Positions 46,410-58,003 of a stretch of DNA of 64,000 bases are shown here, one piece after another. Source of the DNA: Lineus longissimus (lineage: Eukaryota > Nemertea > Pilidiophora > Heteronemertea > Lineidae); NCBI RefSeq assembly GCF_910592395.1, contig NC_088317.1:4154001-4218000 (forward strand), given 5' to 3'. The notes under the pieces are model-generated. The model saw only the letters and a program-made list of their open reading frames with translations. It had not been told where the DNA came from and did no database searches. The position numbers were made by a program, and so were the translations under genes. The number at the start of each line of letters is the position of its first letter. Positions within the stretch are counted from its first letter, which is position 1.

Positions 46410-47175
46410 GAAATTGGAATCTCATCTCATCGTGGTTGGATAGTGTCTAGTATATACATGTAATATACATATTCATACATTTGCCTAAAAGCAGAATTTG
46501 AGAGACTTCCGGTCGCACTGTCCTATCAAAAGTGTTGACTTCCGAAATGCAGCATGTAACTTTAGATTAGTCAATTACAGTGTGTGACTTTTTGAGATAC
46601 TTACCCGTTAAATAGTTTTAGGAGTGTGGCGGATAGTCAAAAATTAATGGTCAAGTGTACAGGATATATATCGACAGTGACATCAACTTTAGTTCTTTAT
46701 GTAAACGGGTAACTTAACAACGATAACGATGAAGAGAACATTTGGGAATTACAATTTATTCACGCTGTGCTTTGGACAGGGGGACATTACTGAAACTTTC
46801 ACGGGGATCCCAGGATTTATTCATGAAGAAGGACGGCTTAGTGTTACAGCTACCTGCTTGAGAGACGAATGTGTAGGGTCACTGGTCAGATTGTGGAGAA
46901 CATTATTCAACAGTAGGTTAGATAAATAGTTAGTTGGTTATGATAAAAATACTTCCTGTTAATTCACTGCTTTACCAATTGCCTAAAAGTGACGCTTTTA
47001 CTTCAGTCCTGAGCCCTTTCCCTTCCCCCAAGAAGTACCCTTTCGTCATATGTCAAACTTGATTACAAGATGACAACCGAATTCCTGAGCTCAGATAAGC
47101 CTGTTACATTTATTTTGACCAGGCGACATAATGTTTTTGTTACGAATCCTTGCAAACAATCTCTTTTACAATCTC

Positions 47176-50107
47176 TTCTACTGTGTATTCATTTTCTGCT
47201 GTGTATTCATTTCATGATGTGTATATTCTATTTTTCTTAAATGTTAGTTGTGTGTGTCATGTAAATGTATGTATGTCATTAGAATATCAGCAATTAAAAT
47301 ACACTTCTGGTGTTTATTCGACACATTTAATTTGTTCCTTCACTGTTTCAATATTCAAACTATGCCAACGAGGTGCTGTCGTTCATTGTTTACTGAGAAC
47401 GACGACATTTCACCTCTGAGAATAATTGCAAACAACGATTTGACGTTGCGTAGGCCTACTTATAATGTAATGTCGCATTTAGAAAGATGTTCCTCCAACG
47501 TTTTAGATAACTTAGCCCTCCTCTACACGTGCCCCCCCCCCCCCCACACACACACATCCCATCGAATTACTCTGAAGCTGATGGACCGAAATACGAGAAC
47601 CAAGAGATGGAAAACAGCAGGATTCTTATACCTGACATGCTGAAGAACATATAAGCTTATAGCATAAATCAATATCAGTCTAGGAAGGTGTACTCGTATG
47701 TTGAAAATAGGGAATCCGAAACCACCATGTGGACGCCCATCCCATTATTCGACTTGGTTATCAGAAGGTCGAATAATGAGATAGACGTTCACGTTGAAGT
47801 TTCGAGGTGTTGCGAAAACTCTCTTATCGATCGCGCACAAGAAGTCCATGCATAGTGTGCAGTGGAGCATCATGACGGGAGAAACGAGGAGTCACTTCTT
47901 GGCATTTACTAACAAAGCGGCATATGTAACAGTAAACAGTGTCTCCATTTTTCTGTGTTTCCATCAATGTTATATGGGCCACTGGAAGACAGATCAACAG
48001 ATTTCTCTTTGCGCCCAGCAGTATCAATAAATGTTGTGCTGAAAACACTGATTTTATGGGGACTATTCTGGCAAATGATTTACACACAAAAATACGAGCT
48101 GTGTGGTTTTTTCATGTCGTAGGTCACATAAAGGTTGAATTATATTCTGAATTTCTTTTCAATAACATGTTGGGCAGTGTTTAATAAAAAGATAATTAGA
48201 CGAGTAAATAAGCTAATGGAAGAATTCTAGCAATGAAAGGACATTTCTTGAAATTTGGTGAAAGATCATGGCAGGTGAGAAACACAAGCCTGAAGTTTGC
48301 GCAACTTCGCCTATCGATTTCTGTGGTTTTCTATCACTGGTATTCCCCGTACGGAAATATAGCATCACAATATCGACCGTCGTGAACGAAAACAGCCTTT
48401 TCCTTGCACACAGGTTCATATTTATAGGTCGATTGCTTGAACCAAGCGGCTGGTGCAGTGTGTACAACATTTTGCTCAGTTATCATGTCAAGTAAGGCCT
48501 GAACACAAACACAACAAGTAGTGCTAGACTATTTGTTCGCGCCAACCAAAGCCTAGGGCGTTTGGCTTTTGGCCATTTTTGGAGTTGTAAGTGGTGAATT
48601 GACGCCAGAACCGCTACAGAAACCGCAACCAGCTGGCCATTTAATTTCACTACCACATGATGATGACATAGTGTCTTTACTAGTACACTACGTGCTGGGA
48701 CCCGATTGGCTAGAATATATTCTAATTTTGCTGCCCAATAAAACCGAAATCCTCTGTCTGTTGCAACATAAAAGTGGCTTAATTCTTCCCTAGAAGATAT
48801 CGAATTTTCCCAAGAAGAGACTTTATATTCGCGTTGAAATTCTATTTAGTTTGATTAATTTTAAACCATGTCCGGCTATACACAACAAAACAGAAGCAGT
48901 AACACTACTGGGAACAACATTCCTAGACGGGATCGAGAGCAGGTATTTTGATGTTATCGAAATCTACCATCATTTGAAAGCAGATTTTGACCATTTCCGT
49001 CCAGTGTCTCCGTCGTACAGTCCTCCATCAAAGGGAACGCGGCAGCAGACGATAGCTTCCTTGAAATCTCTTTGTAATGTTTACTTGCAGAACTTATTTG
49101 AAGTACTTCTGAATGTTTTTAAACCTGATTGTTTTCTTCATTTGTAATTTCAGACTTTCAGCAGCCCGCAGGCCCAAGCCAGGCATTACTACTGGGTTCG
49201 TCATAATCAAAACCCCAACACTTCTGGAAGTGGCCAGAGGTCTACTGGCGGCGGAGGAGGCCCGATAAGCTATCGTGGACAAGGATACAATGGCAACACT
49301 GGAGGAGGTCAGAGCAGTGCTAATGACTCTTCGTGTGAAATATTGTGAGAAATTGGAATCTCATCTCATCGTGGTTGGATAGTGTCTAGTATATACATGT
49401 AATATACATATTCATACATTTGCCTAAAAGCAGAATTTGAGAGACTTCCGGTCGCACTGTCCTATCAAAAGTGTTGACTTCCGAAATGCAGCATGTAACT
49501 TTAGATTAGTCAATTACAGTGTGTGACTTTTTGAGATACTTACCCGTTAAATAGTTTTAGGAGTGTGGCGGATAGTCAAAAATTAATGGTCAAGTGTACA
49601 GGATATATATCGACAGTGACATCAACTTTAGTTCTTTATGTAAACGGGTAACCTAACAACGATAACGATGAAGAGAACATTTGGGAATTACAATTTATTC
49701 ACGCTGTGCTTTGGACAGGGGGACATTACTGAAACTTTCACGGGGATCCCAGGATTTATTCATGAAGAAGGACGGCTTAGTGTTACAGCTACCTGCTTGA
49801 GAGACGAATGTGTAGGGTCACTGGTCAGATTGTGGAGAACATTATTCAACAGTAGGTTAGATAAATAGTTAGTTGGTTATGATAAAAATACTTCCTGTTA
49901 ATTCACTGCTTTACCAATTGCCTAAAAGTGACGCTTTTACTTCAGTCCTGAGCCCTTTCCCTTCCCCCAAGAAGTACCCTTTCGTCATATGTCAAACTTG
50001 ATTACAAGATGACAACCGAATTCCTGAGCTCAGATTAAGCATGTTACATTTATATAGACCAGGCGACATAATGTTTTTGTTACGAATCCTTGCAAACAAT
50101 CTCTTTA
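47176..50107. repeat. 2.94-kb tandem duplication, unit B
   Basis: Direct copy of unit A. The junction lies in the run CAATCTCTTTTACAATCTCT near 47156-47175. After 50107 the two flanks diverge. Confidence 0.95.
48868..49348 (+). CDS. NEV-cluster member 3b: 89-residue paralogue with CaaX box CEIL
   Basis: Exons 48868-48942 and 49154-49348, same structure as member 3a in unit A. The proteins differ at only three places: Asn4 is Tyr, a Glu four residues before the CaaX Cys is Asp, and the final Ser is Leu (TCG to TTG). The C-terminus is therefore CEIL, and a final Leu normally directs geranylgeranyltransferase I instead of farnesyltransferase. Both copies are open and keep all splice signals, so both are probably expressed. 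Confidence 0.7.
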
Positions 50108-50785
50108 CAAGGTTTAGGTAGATATATCATTTAATGCCATAGCTTTTAATATGTAACATGTACATTTTTCACCTTAAATAAAACCTTGAAAAGGCAAAGT
50201 AGTCGTCGTCATTTTCACCTTTTCACCTTTCATTCACCTTTTGGGCAGGGACGGAACGACGTCATTATGCGAGTCCGCCATGACATTTCTGAGTCCAGCA
50301 AAATTCCATATTGGACGACCTTAAACATCCACTATTTGCTATATTATGCAACCAAATGTCTTGGCAAAGAAATCAATCCAAAGGAAAATAATGAAACAAT
50401 TTGTTTTTAATGAAATATACAAAATGTAAACAGCATTGAAATTTATGATACAAAATTCCATATCGGACTACCTTAAACATCCACTAAGGGATAATGAAAC
50501 AATTTAAATACATAAAAAATGTAAACAGTATTGACATAATACATTTTGCAGTTGTAAAGATCCAAGATCATTTGTAAACTTCATTTTGATTGGATTAAAA
50601 CCTTTTAGGATCCGTTACGACATTTTTTTGGATCCGTTATTGCTTTTTTGGATCCGATACGATGTGATGACTTGAAATCACATGATGTGAATCGAGTTAC
50701 GCTATTGGCCAAGAACATTTGGTAGCATAATATCAATTAATGAAGTTCTGGTCCCGCGCATGGAGGACGGGTTGACACTGGAGAC

Positions 50786-50848
50786 TTGATAACCACCCCC
50801 CCCCACCCCACCCCCCACCCCCACCCCCCACCCCCACCCCCACCCCAG
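50786..50848. repeat. C-rich/CA-CCCC low-complexity tract
   Basis: About 60 bases made of C runs of four to ten interrupted by single A. The complementary strand has more than four G4 runs and could form a G-quadruplex. Confidence 0.85.
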
Positions 50849-52335
50849 AAACTTTCAACACGTGCTACAGTTATGAAATTTCACTGAATTGTGTTTTTGG
50901 ACACACTGTAAAGGCTGCGAAAGCAATGGCTTATATCGCCTACAATGCATTTGTTTCTCATTATAATATGAATTTACAGTACGTTCTCATACGTTGACAG
51001 CTGTCATAAGACAAATCTCAATCCCTAAGTTTGATATACATGTGCAGTAAATGCAGTAAGGTCAGAATGAAGTGTAGAGTTTTTATATGACGAGGTATAT
51101 AGAACAATCCTACCTGTACGCAACATGCTAATTAGCCACGTGCTCACGAGTTCACTTAGGATTCTCCATTGCCTCAAGGTTCTAGGTTGATGTATCTGGA
51201 GGTGCTTTTATGGGACACCCTGCATGTATTGTTTGCGAAACCCCACACTCAGATGAAAAGGATGACACTCAACGTTTCAATGCAATCAGTTGAAGAAAGG
51301 TCTGTATCGGATAAAATGCACATTTTTTTCTCATTTTGAGAGGGAAATTTGACTTTACAGTACGTTTATATTTTTGGTCAGCTGTCACAAAATCAAAAAG
51401 AACTAAACAGATCAGGATTAGCACGCGCACGGATCGATAATCATGCAGTTTCGCCAAATAAAGAGAGACTGTGGGATGAGGCGTTAAGGCCGAAGTGCCT
51501 GGATCCCAAGATCTTACAAGAACTGTTTACAGACCGAGCAAAAAAACCGTAGTCCATGGATCCCAATATCTTACATGAACTGTTTACGATTGTGTGCGAT
51601 TTCCTGATGACCTCTGAACCAGGTATCGGCCACGGTCAGGGCTATCGACGAGTTTGTGGGTTATGCAGAAATAAATTTGGAGCAGCAGACATGACTGGTG
51701 TGGTCGAAACCGCTTCATCTAGCTACGACTGACGAAGATCATTTCCTGATTGTCAAAAGGCCTAAAAATTTAAAATCTCTACCTGAATTTAAAATGTACC
51801 AATTGCGTAAATACGTACAAGATATAAAGTTCAGCAATACCGAAATTGTGTTGACAGATATACATATACTATACATACCAAGTTTCAGCAAATTCGTATA
51901 CATGATATCTTCACTATGGCATTGTGTATAACTGCATTTCTATTTTCCTGTACCACCAGTTATTGCGAATGGCGTAGGCCTATAACAATAATAACGGACC
52001 CTGGTTGAAATTCGGCTTGAAATAATGTCAATACATGTACTTTCATTTTTGATCGATGGCTTTGAAGTGAGTACACACTAAACACAGGACAAATGCAGAA
52101 ATGAGCGTGTCTGGTCTTGTTGAATTAACTTTGACTGTTTAACATGACCTCAACGAGAGGAGGGGGGGGGGGGTGATATCGCAAATAGGACTTTGATTGG
52201 TCAGATGGCCGTCCTCGAAACTAGGAGTGACAGTCCTCGCAGTAATTCATTGAAATGACAATGATGACATTTTTTTTTATCTCTACGTCTCGTAATCTGA
52301 TTGGCTGAGACAAAAATCATTATTTCTAACAGCCA
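50849..52335. other. Stretch without a supported gene
   Basis: Contains two TTTACAGTACGTT words (about 50969 and 51353), each followed within 30 bases by CAGCTGTCA, a repeat-like block near 51780-51960 and a G11 tract at about 52162. No gene is visible. Confidence 0.4.
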
Positions 52336-52342
52336 TATAAAG
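52336..52342 (+). promoter_or_regulatory. TATA box of member 4
   Basis: TATAAAG lies 141 bases before the ATG at 52477, in sequence otherwise free of TATA motifs. Confidence 0.5.
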
Positions 52343-52476
52343 ATGAACCCAAACTGCAAAATTTAACCTTTTGGCAAAGGGAGAATAGCCGCGACCTTGT
52401 TGGATCACTGACTGTAGAGTCATTCGTGGAGTGATTCTTGATATTTCTCAGAGACTAAAACGAATAATTGCCGAAA

Positions 52477-52929
52477 ATGTCAACAAACCAACCTGAGAAC
52501 AAGAGTAGTAATGTCCCTGCAAACGAAGTGTTCAGACGACAAGCAGATCAGGTAGGAAGCTGAATACATTATTTCCCAACTGTCAATGCCAACGCTCAAG
52601 ATAATTCTCCGCCGTTCTGGGCCAAATGAAAACCCCTTATTGCATCTAAATGGATATTCTAATTCAAAAGTGTTCTTAGAGCGAGGTCCTCGATTTCAGT
52701 CGAAAATACACGCGCAATCAAATGTTTTCACCTGCCGAAAAATTATGATGACCCCTTTGATAAAGAATGACAAAAAAGCATCAGCACCATTTGTATTTTT
52801 CAGACCGATGGTCAGAACCCGAACAAAACCAGCAGTAGCACTCACCAAGGGGGCGGTATGTCGAGCACGGGAGTCGGCCAACAGAACAGCTGTGGTAGCC
52901 AAGGGAACAGCAGTTACCCCAAACCGTAG
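52477..52929 (+). CDS. NEV-cluster member 4: 66-residue Ser/Gly/Asn/Gln-rich protein
   Basis: Exons 52477-52551 and 52804-52929, phase-0 intron (CAG|GTAGGA, TATTTTTCAG). Exon 1 encodes MSTNQPENKSSNVPANEVFR followed by RQADQ, the clearest form of the cluster signature. Exon 2 encodes TDGQNPNKTSSSTHQGGG, then STGVGQQNSCGSQGNSSYPK and a final Pro. The protein is disordered and low in complexity, with no membrane segment and no C-terminal Cys. Exon 2 resembles member 3 in composition, though not in detail. Confidence 0.65.
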
Positions 52930-53731
52930 CCTATTGGTAACACTGATGATAAATGGATGCTGCTGGATGTGATTTTCCTCGACAGAAGTTGAGACAAAAA
53001 TGAAATTTTCTCTAATTTTCATACGTAAAAAGATGTGCTGAATACATCCAGATGGATTTAACATAACACGGACAGGATCGGATGATAGCCAATTTGATTT
53101 GAAATTCTCTTTCTAATTGTATTGAGTTTTATCACGGACCTAAATATACTGCGGATACATGTGAAGTAAGTGCGTGACTTATTATTAACTTTTAAGACGT
53201 CAAAGTAATCAACTTTTCTGAAAATTTATTCACAGAGGACGTTTTAGACTTGACGTAAATAACTTTTGTTTTTCTGTTTGTTTTATGAATGGGAGCGCTG
53301 TCATTTCAAACGGAAATCAATTGGAAGAGTCCACAGATTGGTCCTTTCTTCACTAATGCAGCGGCCAGAGAAAACCATACACCCCCTGGTCATTTCCAAT
53401 TGCGCAAATACGTTCTGAATATGTATACAAAAAACTTATATTCCAAGTTTCAACAAAGTTCCATGCATGAGAACTGCACTACAAATACGGTGTAACGTTT
53501 TTGCTTATTCCCCCATATTTCAGTGTTTCCATACAATAGACAGCTACTATTCAATAGGAGAAAACTGAGAAAAACTTATCAATCTGTCTTTCAGCGTTTC
53601 CAAATATTATATAATCTGCGACGTTCAATACCTTAAATGAGGATCAAAATGCAACACCACAATTATTCCCTACTACAAGTGCTTGTTGTTAAATTAATGG
53701 GAAATTTCAGAAAGAGGATTGATTTTTTTTG

Positions 53732-54075
53732 CATTACTCACAAAGCAATAATACGTTATGCGATATATACCACGTGATGCGATCTATGCCATGTACTTGG
53801 CTGAGAGAATATTCATTATTTTGCAACCAAATATATAGTTGAGCGCTTGCCATTTTTCGCAAGACTTGTTCAAGAAGTTAAGAAGATAAAAATCATTTGT
53901 GGATATCAGAATATTTTGTTTAAAAATGCCGCCCAAAGAGGATAAAAAAATGCCGCCCAAAGAGGATGAAACAAACGGACCTACAAATGTACCCGGCGAT
54001 GAGGTTCCTAAACGGGTAAGGAAAACCTTTAATAACTATTACAGCAACAATATTGATCAATAAGTTTAATTGATC
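53732..54075. repeat. Promoter/exon-1 duplication, copy A
   Basis: Matches 54605-54940 from a CATTA.TCACAAA.CAATA start, through a TACGTTATG...ACCACGT.ATGCGATCTAT block, TGGCTGAGAGAATA.TCATT and the TATA-like ATATATAG, to the first exon and the start of its intron (TTTAATAACTATTACAG). It includes everything needed for transcription and the first coding exon. Confidence 0.8.
53831..53838 (+). promoter_or_regulatory. TATA box of member 5
   Basis: ATATATAG lies 95 bases before the ATG at 53926. The matching ATATAG at 54701 precedes the ATG at 54799 by 98 bases. Confidence 0.5.
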
Positions 54076-54669
54076 AATTAGTTTAAAAGTCTAATCCTCG
54101 TTCTCTTATACTTCATTAAATGTAGGGTATAAAACCCCATGAAGGATTCCGTTATAACTTTCTGTTAGCAGTCCATTTCAAACAAACATAACAGTGCTTA
54201 GGCAGCCAGTCACACATGTGAATTCCTATCCCTGCCCCACATGAAATGGCTATACATGCTTTGTCAAATTTCCATCGCCAAATTTACCTTATTATTCATT
54301 TACATGTATTAAAAAATTCTTCTGAGAGTTTGAGTTTGTGATCTCCTTCTTGAAGATATGGCCATGCAAAAAAATAAAAGGCCTAGGGTCGCTAGATGAT
54401 AAAATGTGTTTTCCTTATTTGTATTTTAGTCCAAACCTGAGACCCCAACCGAAAAGCGTTCTTCTCCGCCGACCCGGCAGAAGGGCGGGGGAAATAATAT
54501 CAGTAGTCAAAATCGGGATGAGATATTTTTTTGGTCATGGCATCTCTGCATCGAGACCCAAATTGTTGTTGTACGTTATACATCACGATATAAAAAGAAT
54601 TTCACATTAATCACAAAACAATACTACGTTATGTGGTATATACCACGTAATGCGATCTATATTACGTAA
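53926..54669 (+). CDS. NEV-cluster member 5: about 109 residues, 3' end uncertain
   Basis: Exons 53926-54015 and 54430-54669, phase-0 intron (CGG|GTAAGG, TGTATTTTAG). Exon 1 has a direct repeat MPPKEDKK then MPPKEDE, followed by TNGPTNVPGDEVPKR, the cluster signature. Exon 2 starts SKPETPTEKRSSPPTRQKGG (basic, Pro/Ser-rich). It then runs through an unrelated-looking stretch and stops at TAA 54667 inside the duplicated promoter block of the next gene. The original C-terminus was probably lost when that block was inserted, and the last 20-25 residues are likely accidental. Confidence 0.55.
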
Positions 54670-54940
54670 TTGGCTGAGAGAATACTCATTTCGCAACCGA
54701 ATATAGTTGAGGCCCTTACCATTTTTTGCCAGGCCTTTTAGCGAAGACAAAGAACATTAAAAAAAATTTTTTGTGGATATTAGAATATTTGTTTAAAAAT
54801 GCTGCCTAAGGGACAAAACAAAAGTTCGAATGTACCTGCTAATGAAGTTGAAAAATGGGCTAGGAAGACTTTTAATAACTATTACAGACAGATTCCCATA
54901 CCAATTTCAGCAACATTACTGAACAATAAGTTTAATTGTC
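54605..54940. repeat. Promoter/exon-1 duplication, copy B
   Basis: Diverged copy of 53732-54075. It contains the near-palindrome TTATGTGGTATATACCACGT + AA at 54628-54649, TTACGTAATTGG at 54662 and the first exon of member 6. Confidence 0.8.
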
Positions 54941-55297
54941 ATCACAGCAGAGCATTCATTATCTAACTTGACTTTAATTCCGCGGGGTATGTTTTTTCTC
55001 TAAATCATTATCAATACAAATTTTGGACTCCATCCGCCGAGTGATATTAGGTGAAAATACTTAGTAGGCCCTGTGCTCACCTGTAAACTATTGCAAGTCA
55101 CCGAAATTATGAAACATGGACAAGAGTATGCAGTCGTCTTTTTGCATGCTATACTCGAAGCGATTTAAAAAAAATTATTTCCAAATATTCATACCAGTAT
55201 GAAAACAATAACACCATTTTGTACATTTCAGTCCAACAGCAGTGGTAACGAGAAAGGTGTCTGGGAAAAAGTTAGGGATTTGTTTACAGGTAAATAA
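54799..55297 (+). CDS. NEV-cluster member 6: 41-residue protein, or first two exons of a longer transcript
   Basis: Exons 54799-54858 and 55232-55297. Exon 1 encodes MLPKGQNKSSNVPANEVEKW. Its donor is GCTAGG, where the related exon at 57559 has GTAAGG, so splicing depends on a rare GC donor and may be impaired. Exon 2 encodes SNSSGNEKGVWEKVRDLFTG + K and stops. Alternatively, exon 2 ends at 55289 with a consensus donor ACAG|GTAAAT in phase 1. That would join in frame to the exon at 57504-57559. Confidence 0.45.
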
Positions 55298-55880
55298 CTG
55301 CAGAAACCGTGGCGACCGTGGAGCGGGCAGATAGGCATCATTATTTCTGACTTAAAGGACTTCATCGAGATTGATGTCACTCGTGGAGGACAAATAGAAA
55401 TTCGCTGCTGGGAGAGGAAGTAATTCTAACGTTCTGGTGATGGTGGATGCTATCATGTTTTCCTGGGACAAATGACAACAAAAGTAGCAGGGGGGGGGTG
55501 ATTTTTTTTGAAATGGTATAACATTTACACAAAATGAAACCGGCTACGGAAATGCTATTGAACGAATTCTGCTTCAACTTTTCAACATGAACCTATAATG
55601 AAACGGATGGGATTACATTGGATGACATTGTGGGTTAAAAGTCTTCATTCACCACTCTCTCAGCATCGTTTAAGTAAGAGCAACTGATCTGGTAGTTGTT
55701 TTTGCACAAACAGTAAAATTAGTAAAAACAGTAGTGAAACTAAACCCCAATTTCTTGTTGTAATTTTTAAAAAGCAGTAAAAAATAACCATCAAAATGGT
55801 TTAGAATCACAATTTCGATAGTTAAACAAAAAAAGTACATGTACAATCGGTGCAATAGGAATTACACAATAGTAAAATAT

Positions 55881-56320
55881 GCGGTTATATTATCCATGCA
55901 AATTTGTTGAAACTTGGAATTTTCAGTTTTTGTATATCTGTCTACACAACAGGACGATTGAAAAAATATTTTGTACGAATTTTGAAGATTGGATATTTTT
56001 CAAATTCAATCAAAAATTTCAAATTTTAATGAACGGCTAAGACTTTTATCATTCGAAGGTTCTTTCCCTCAGAAATGTTATTCTCACCAACATTGCTGAA
56101 ACTTAAAGTCATTCATTTTTCTCTGTAGTAGCTTAACATTCATTAAACAGGTCATTGCACAAAATGTCTTTTTTGTCTCTTTATTGGTTTTGTCACTTCA
56201 TAATGTCGCTTGTTTTGACATAGCCGGCGTTCTGGTAAGTACAACATTTTCGACATTTTGTTCTGCAGGGGTTCTGCCTGCTACATGTATGTCTGAGAAA
56301 TACATATTATAGATTTTATC
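55881..56320. repeat. Dispersed repeat of about 440 bp, copy 1
   Basis: Nearly identical to 59272-59707. It starts GCGGTTATATTATCCATGCA and ends GAGAAATACATA...AGATTTTATC. It lies about 600 bp after member 6, and the second copy lies about 730 bp after member 7, so it probably spread with the genes. No coding capacity. Confidence 0.9.
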
Positions 56321-56345
56321 TTATCTTGTGACCTCACCCTTCTAG

Positions 56346-57448
56346 GTATGAGAGAAGACCTAGGTGTGGTCTCCCAACTAGATATAGAAGTTTAAAGTGA
56401 TACTAAACTCGATTCGAAACTCAAGTGTGTAATCTATTTTGGATCTGATAGTGGGTAAGATAGTTGAACTCGGATGCTTCCCTGCAGTGATTTATTATGC
56501 AAATTAGTCACTGAAAAAATCACATCCTGCATGCACAACTTCAACATGTCACCTATCATCTCTGAATAGAATAGAATAAGTTTTATTGCTCAACAAAATT
56601 TCATTGCGTAGAGCACAAAACTACCTATATAAAATAGAAATACGAATATACATGCGAAGGTTTTTTAACATCAACAAAGAATACGAATTTGCTTACAATA
56701 TGATTAGAGTAGTTGGAGAGACTTTGACAAAAATTTAGTTAGTTTTATTAATGTATTCTTTGGCGAGTTCAAAAGTTTTACATATTTAAATAAATCGGGA
56801 TATCTGTGAAAGTCGGCTGGAATGTAATTTACTCGAATGTTTGAAAAGAAGGGGCATACGAGGGCGAGGTGAAATTCATCTCCAACTACTCCGAGGTTAC
56901 ATTTATTACATGTACGTTCTAGTCGGGGGGGGGGAGGGGTATTATTATACCGGGCTAATTCTATAGGGAGTTTATGGTTGGTACATCTAAATTTACAGAG
57001 TAATATACGTTGGGCTTGAGATAGACAAAGCAAATAATTCTCAAACCCCATGCAAACTTGATTTCTCTGTAGATCAAACATTTTGGAGAGTTTATCAGAG
57101 TATTGCGCCATTCTTGGAGATACTGGTCCTGCAGTCGTCTTCTGACAATTTCACCGAGATAATTAACGTTGAGGAACATCTGTGTCAGCCAGATGTCCCC
57201 GAGCCCACAAAGTTCCAAAATATTTTTGACAAACGCGACCCATTTGATATTTTGACCGTTTTGGTGTCTATGGTATGCAATTTTATACATTTTTCCGGCT
57301 ATAGTTTGTTCCTGTAGAAAATGTCAGTTCTCTTCACCAAGCGCTAGCGGTTACAATGCGTTGTCCGAAAATGATTTTTTGTCATTTAATGATTACCTAA
57401 TAGAGCTCATAATCTCATGAACAAAGCGAAACATTTACACTTGGCAGA
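56346..57448 (+). repeat. 350-bp repeat, copy 1, split by a LINE insertion
   Basis: Bases 56346-56566 and 57317-57448 together match the uninterrupted copy at 63429-63777, which starts GTATGAGAGAAGACCTAGGT and ends ACACTTGGCAGA. The interruption is the LINE fragment at 56567-57316. Confidence 0.9.
56567..57316 (-). mobile_element. 5'-truncated non-LTR retrotransposon (LINE) C-terminal fragment
   Basis: On the minus strand it encodes the C-terminal region of a LINE ORF2. One frame has EWRNTLINSPKCLIYREIKF. The next, after a frameshift near 57040, has GFENYLLCLSQAQRILLCKF and LPIELARYNN, then a zinc-knuckle-like CNKCNLGVVGDEFHLALVC. Its 3' end is at the left: an AATAAA motif and a short ATTCT-type tail. 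The intact copy of the target (63429-63777) fixes the limits, and GAA flanks both sides as a possible 3-bp target duplication. Confidence 0.85.
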
Positions 57449-57503
57449 GTGACATTGCAATGAAACGAGGCTAGACAAATATAGATATATTTTTTCGGTT
57501 CAG

Positions 57504-57559
57504 ATGATAAGGCACAAAACAAAAGTTCGAATGTATCTGCTAATGAAGTTGAAAAATGG
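57504..57559 (+). pseudogene. Extra copy of the NEV first exon, decayed or used as an internal exon
   Basis: It is over 85 percent identical to the exon at 54799 (NKSSNVSANEVEKW in the shared frame) and keeps a donor TGG|GTAAGG, but the initiating ATG is out of frame. A good acceptor (TTTTTTCGGTTCAG) has arisen directly before it. With a phase-1 partner such as the donor at 55289 it would be in frame (DDKAQNKSSNV...). Read alone it is a pseudogene copy; read as an internal exon it could feed the phase-0 acceptor at 58448. Confidence 0.5.
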
Positions 57560-58003
57560 GTAAGGACGACTTTGAATAACTATTACAGACAGATTCCCAT
57601 ACCAATTTCAGCAATTTCACAATTTCGATAGTTAAACAAAAAGGTACAGTCGGTGCAATAGGAATTACCACAATAGTAAAATATTTTTTTTGATAGTTAT
57701 TTACACTAATTAATTTCAAGAATGTGCATTTGCTTGACATTTGGACTACAACCTGCTGTTCGAATCATTCAAATGAAACGCCCACCACCACAATGTAGAG
57801 TGTGCGCAACTGTTCATCATGGTGCAGGTGTTACCATGGCTTCGGTTAAAATGACCAATGGTGCCGCAACAACTCGAGATAGGTTGTCTTGGAGAGCTTG
57901 ACAACGCCATTGATCACGACGATCTGACTGCTGAAACTTGGATTCATATTATCTCGTTGAGATAGAACACAGTCCCTCATCGGTCAATTTGAATAATTGA
58001 AAA

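Larger units (their letters stand above)
44236..47166. repeat. 2.94-kb tandem duplication, unit A
   Basis: Unit A and unit B (47176-50107) are almost identical throughout, with an offset of 2939-2943 bases. Both carry the same two-exon gene, the same poly-C tract followed by CACACACA, and the same flanks. Differences are scattered single bases, the length of the C tract and a few short indels, so the duplication is recent. Confidence 0.95.
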
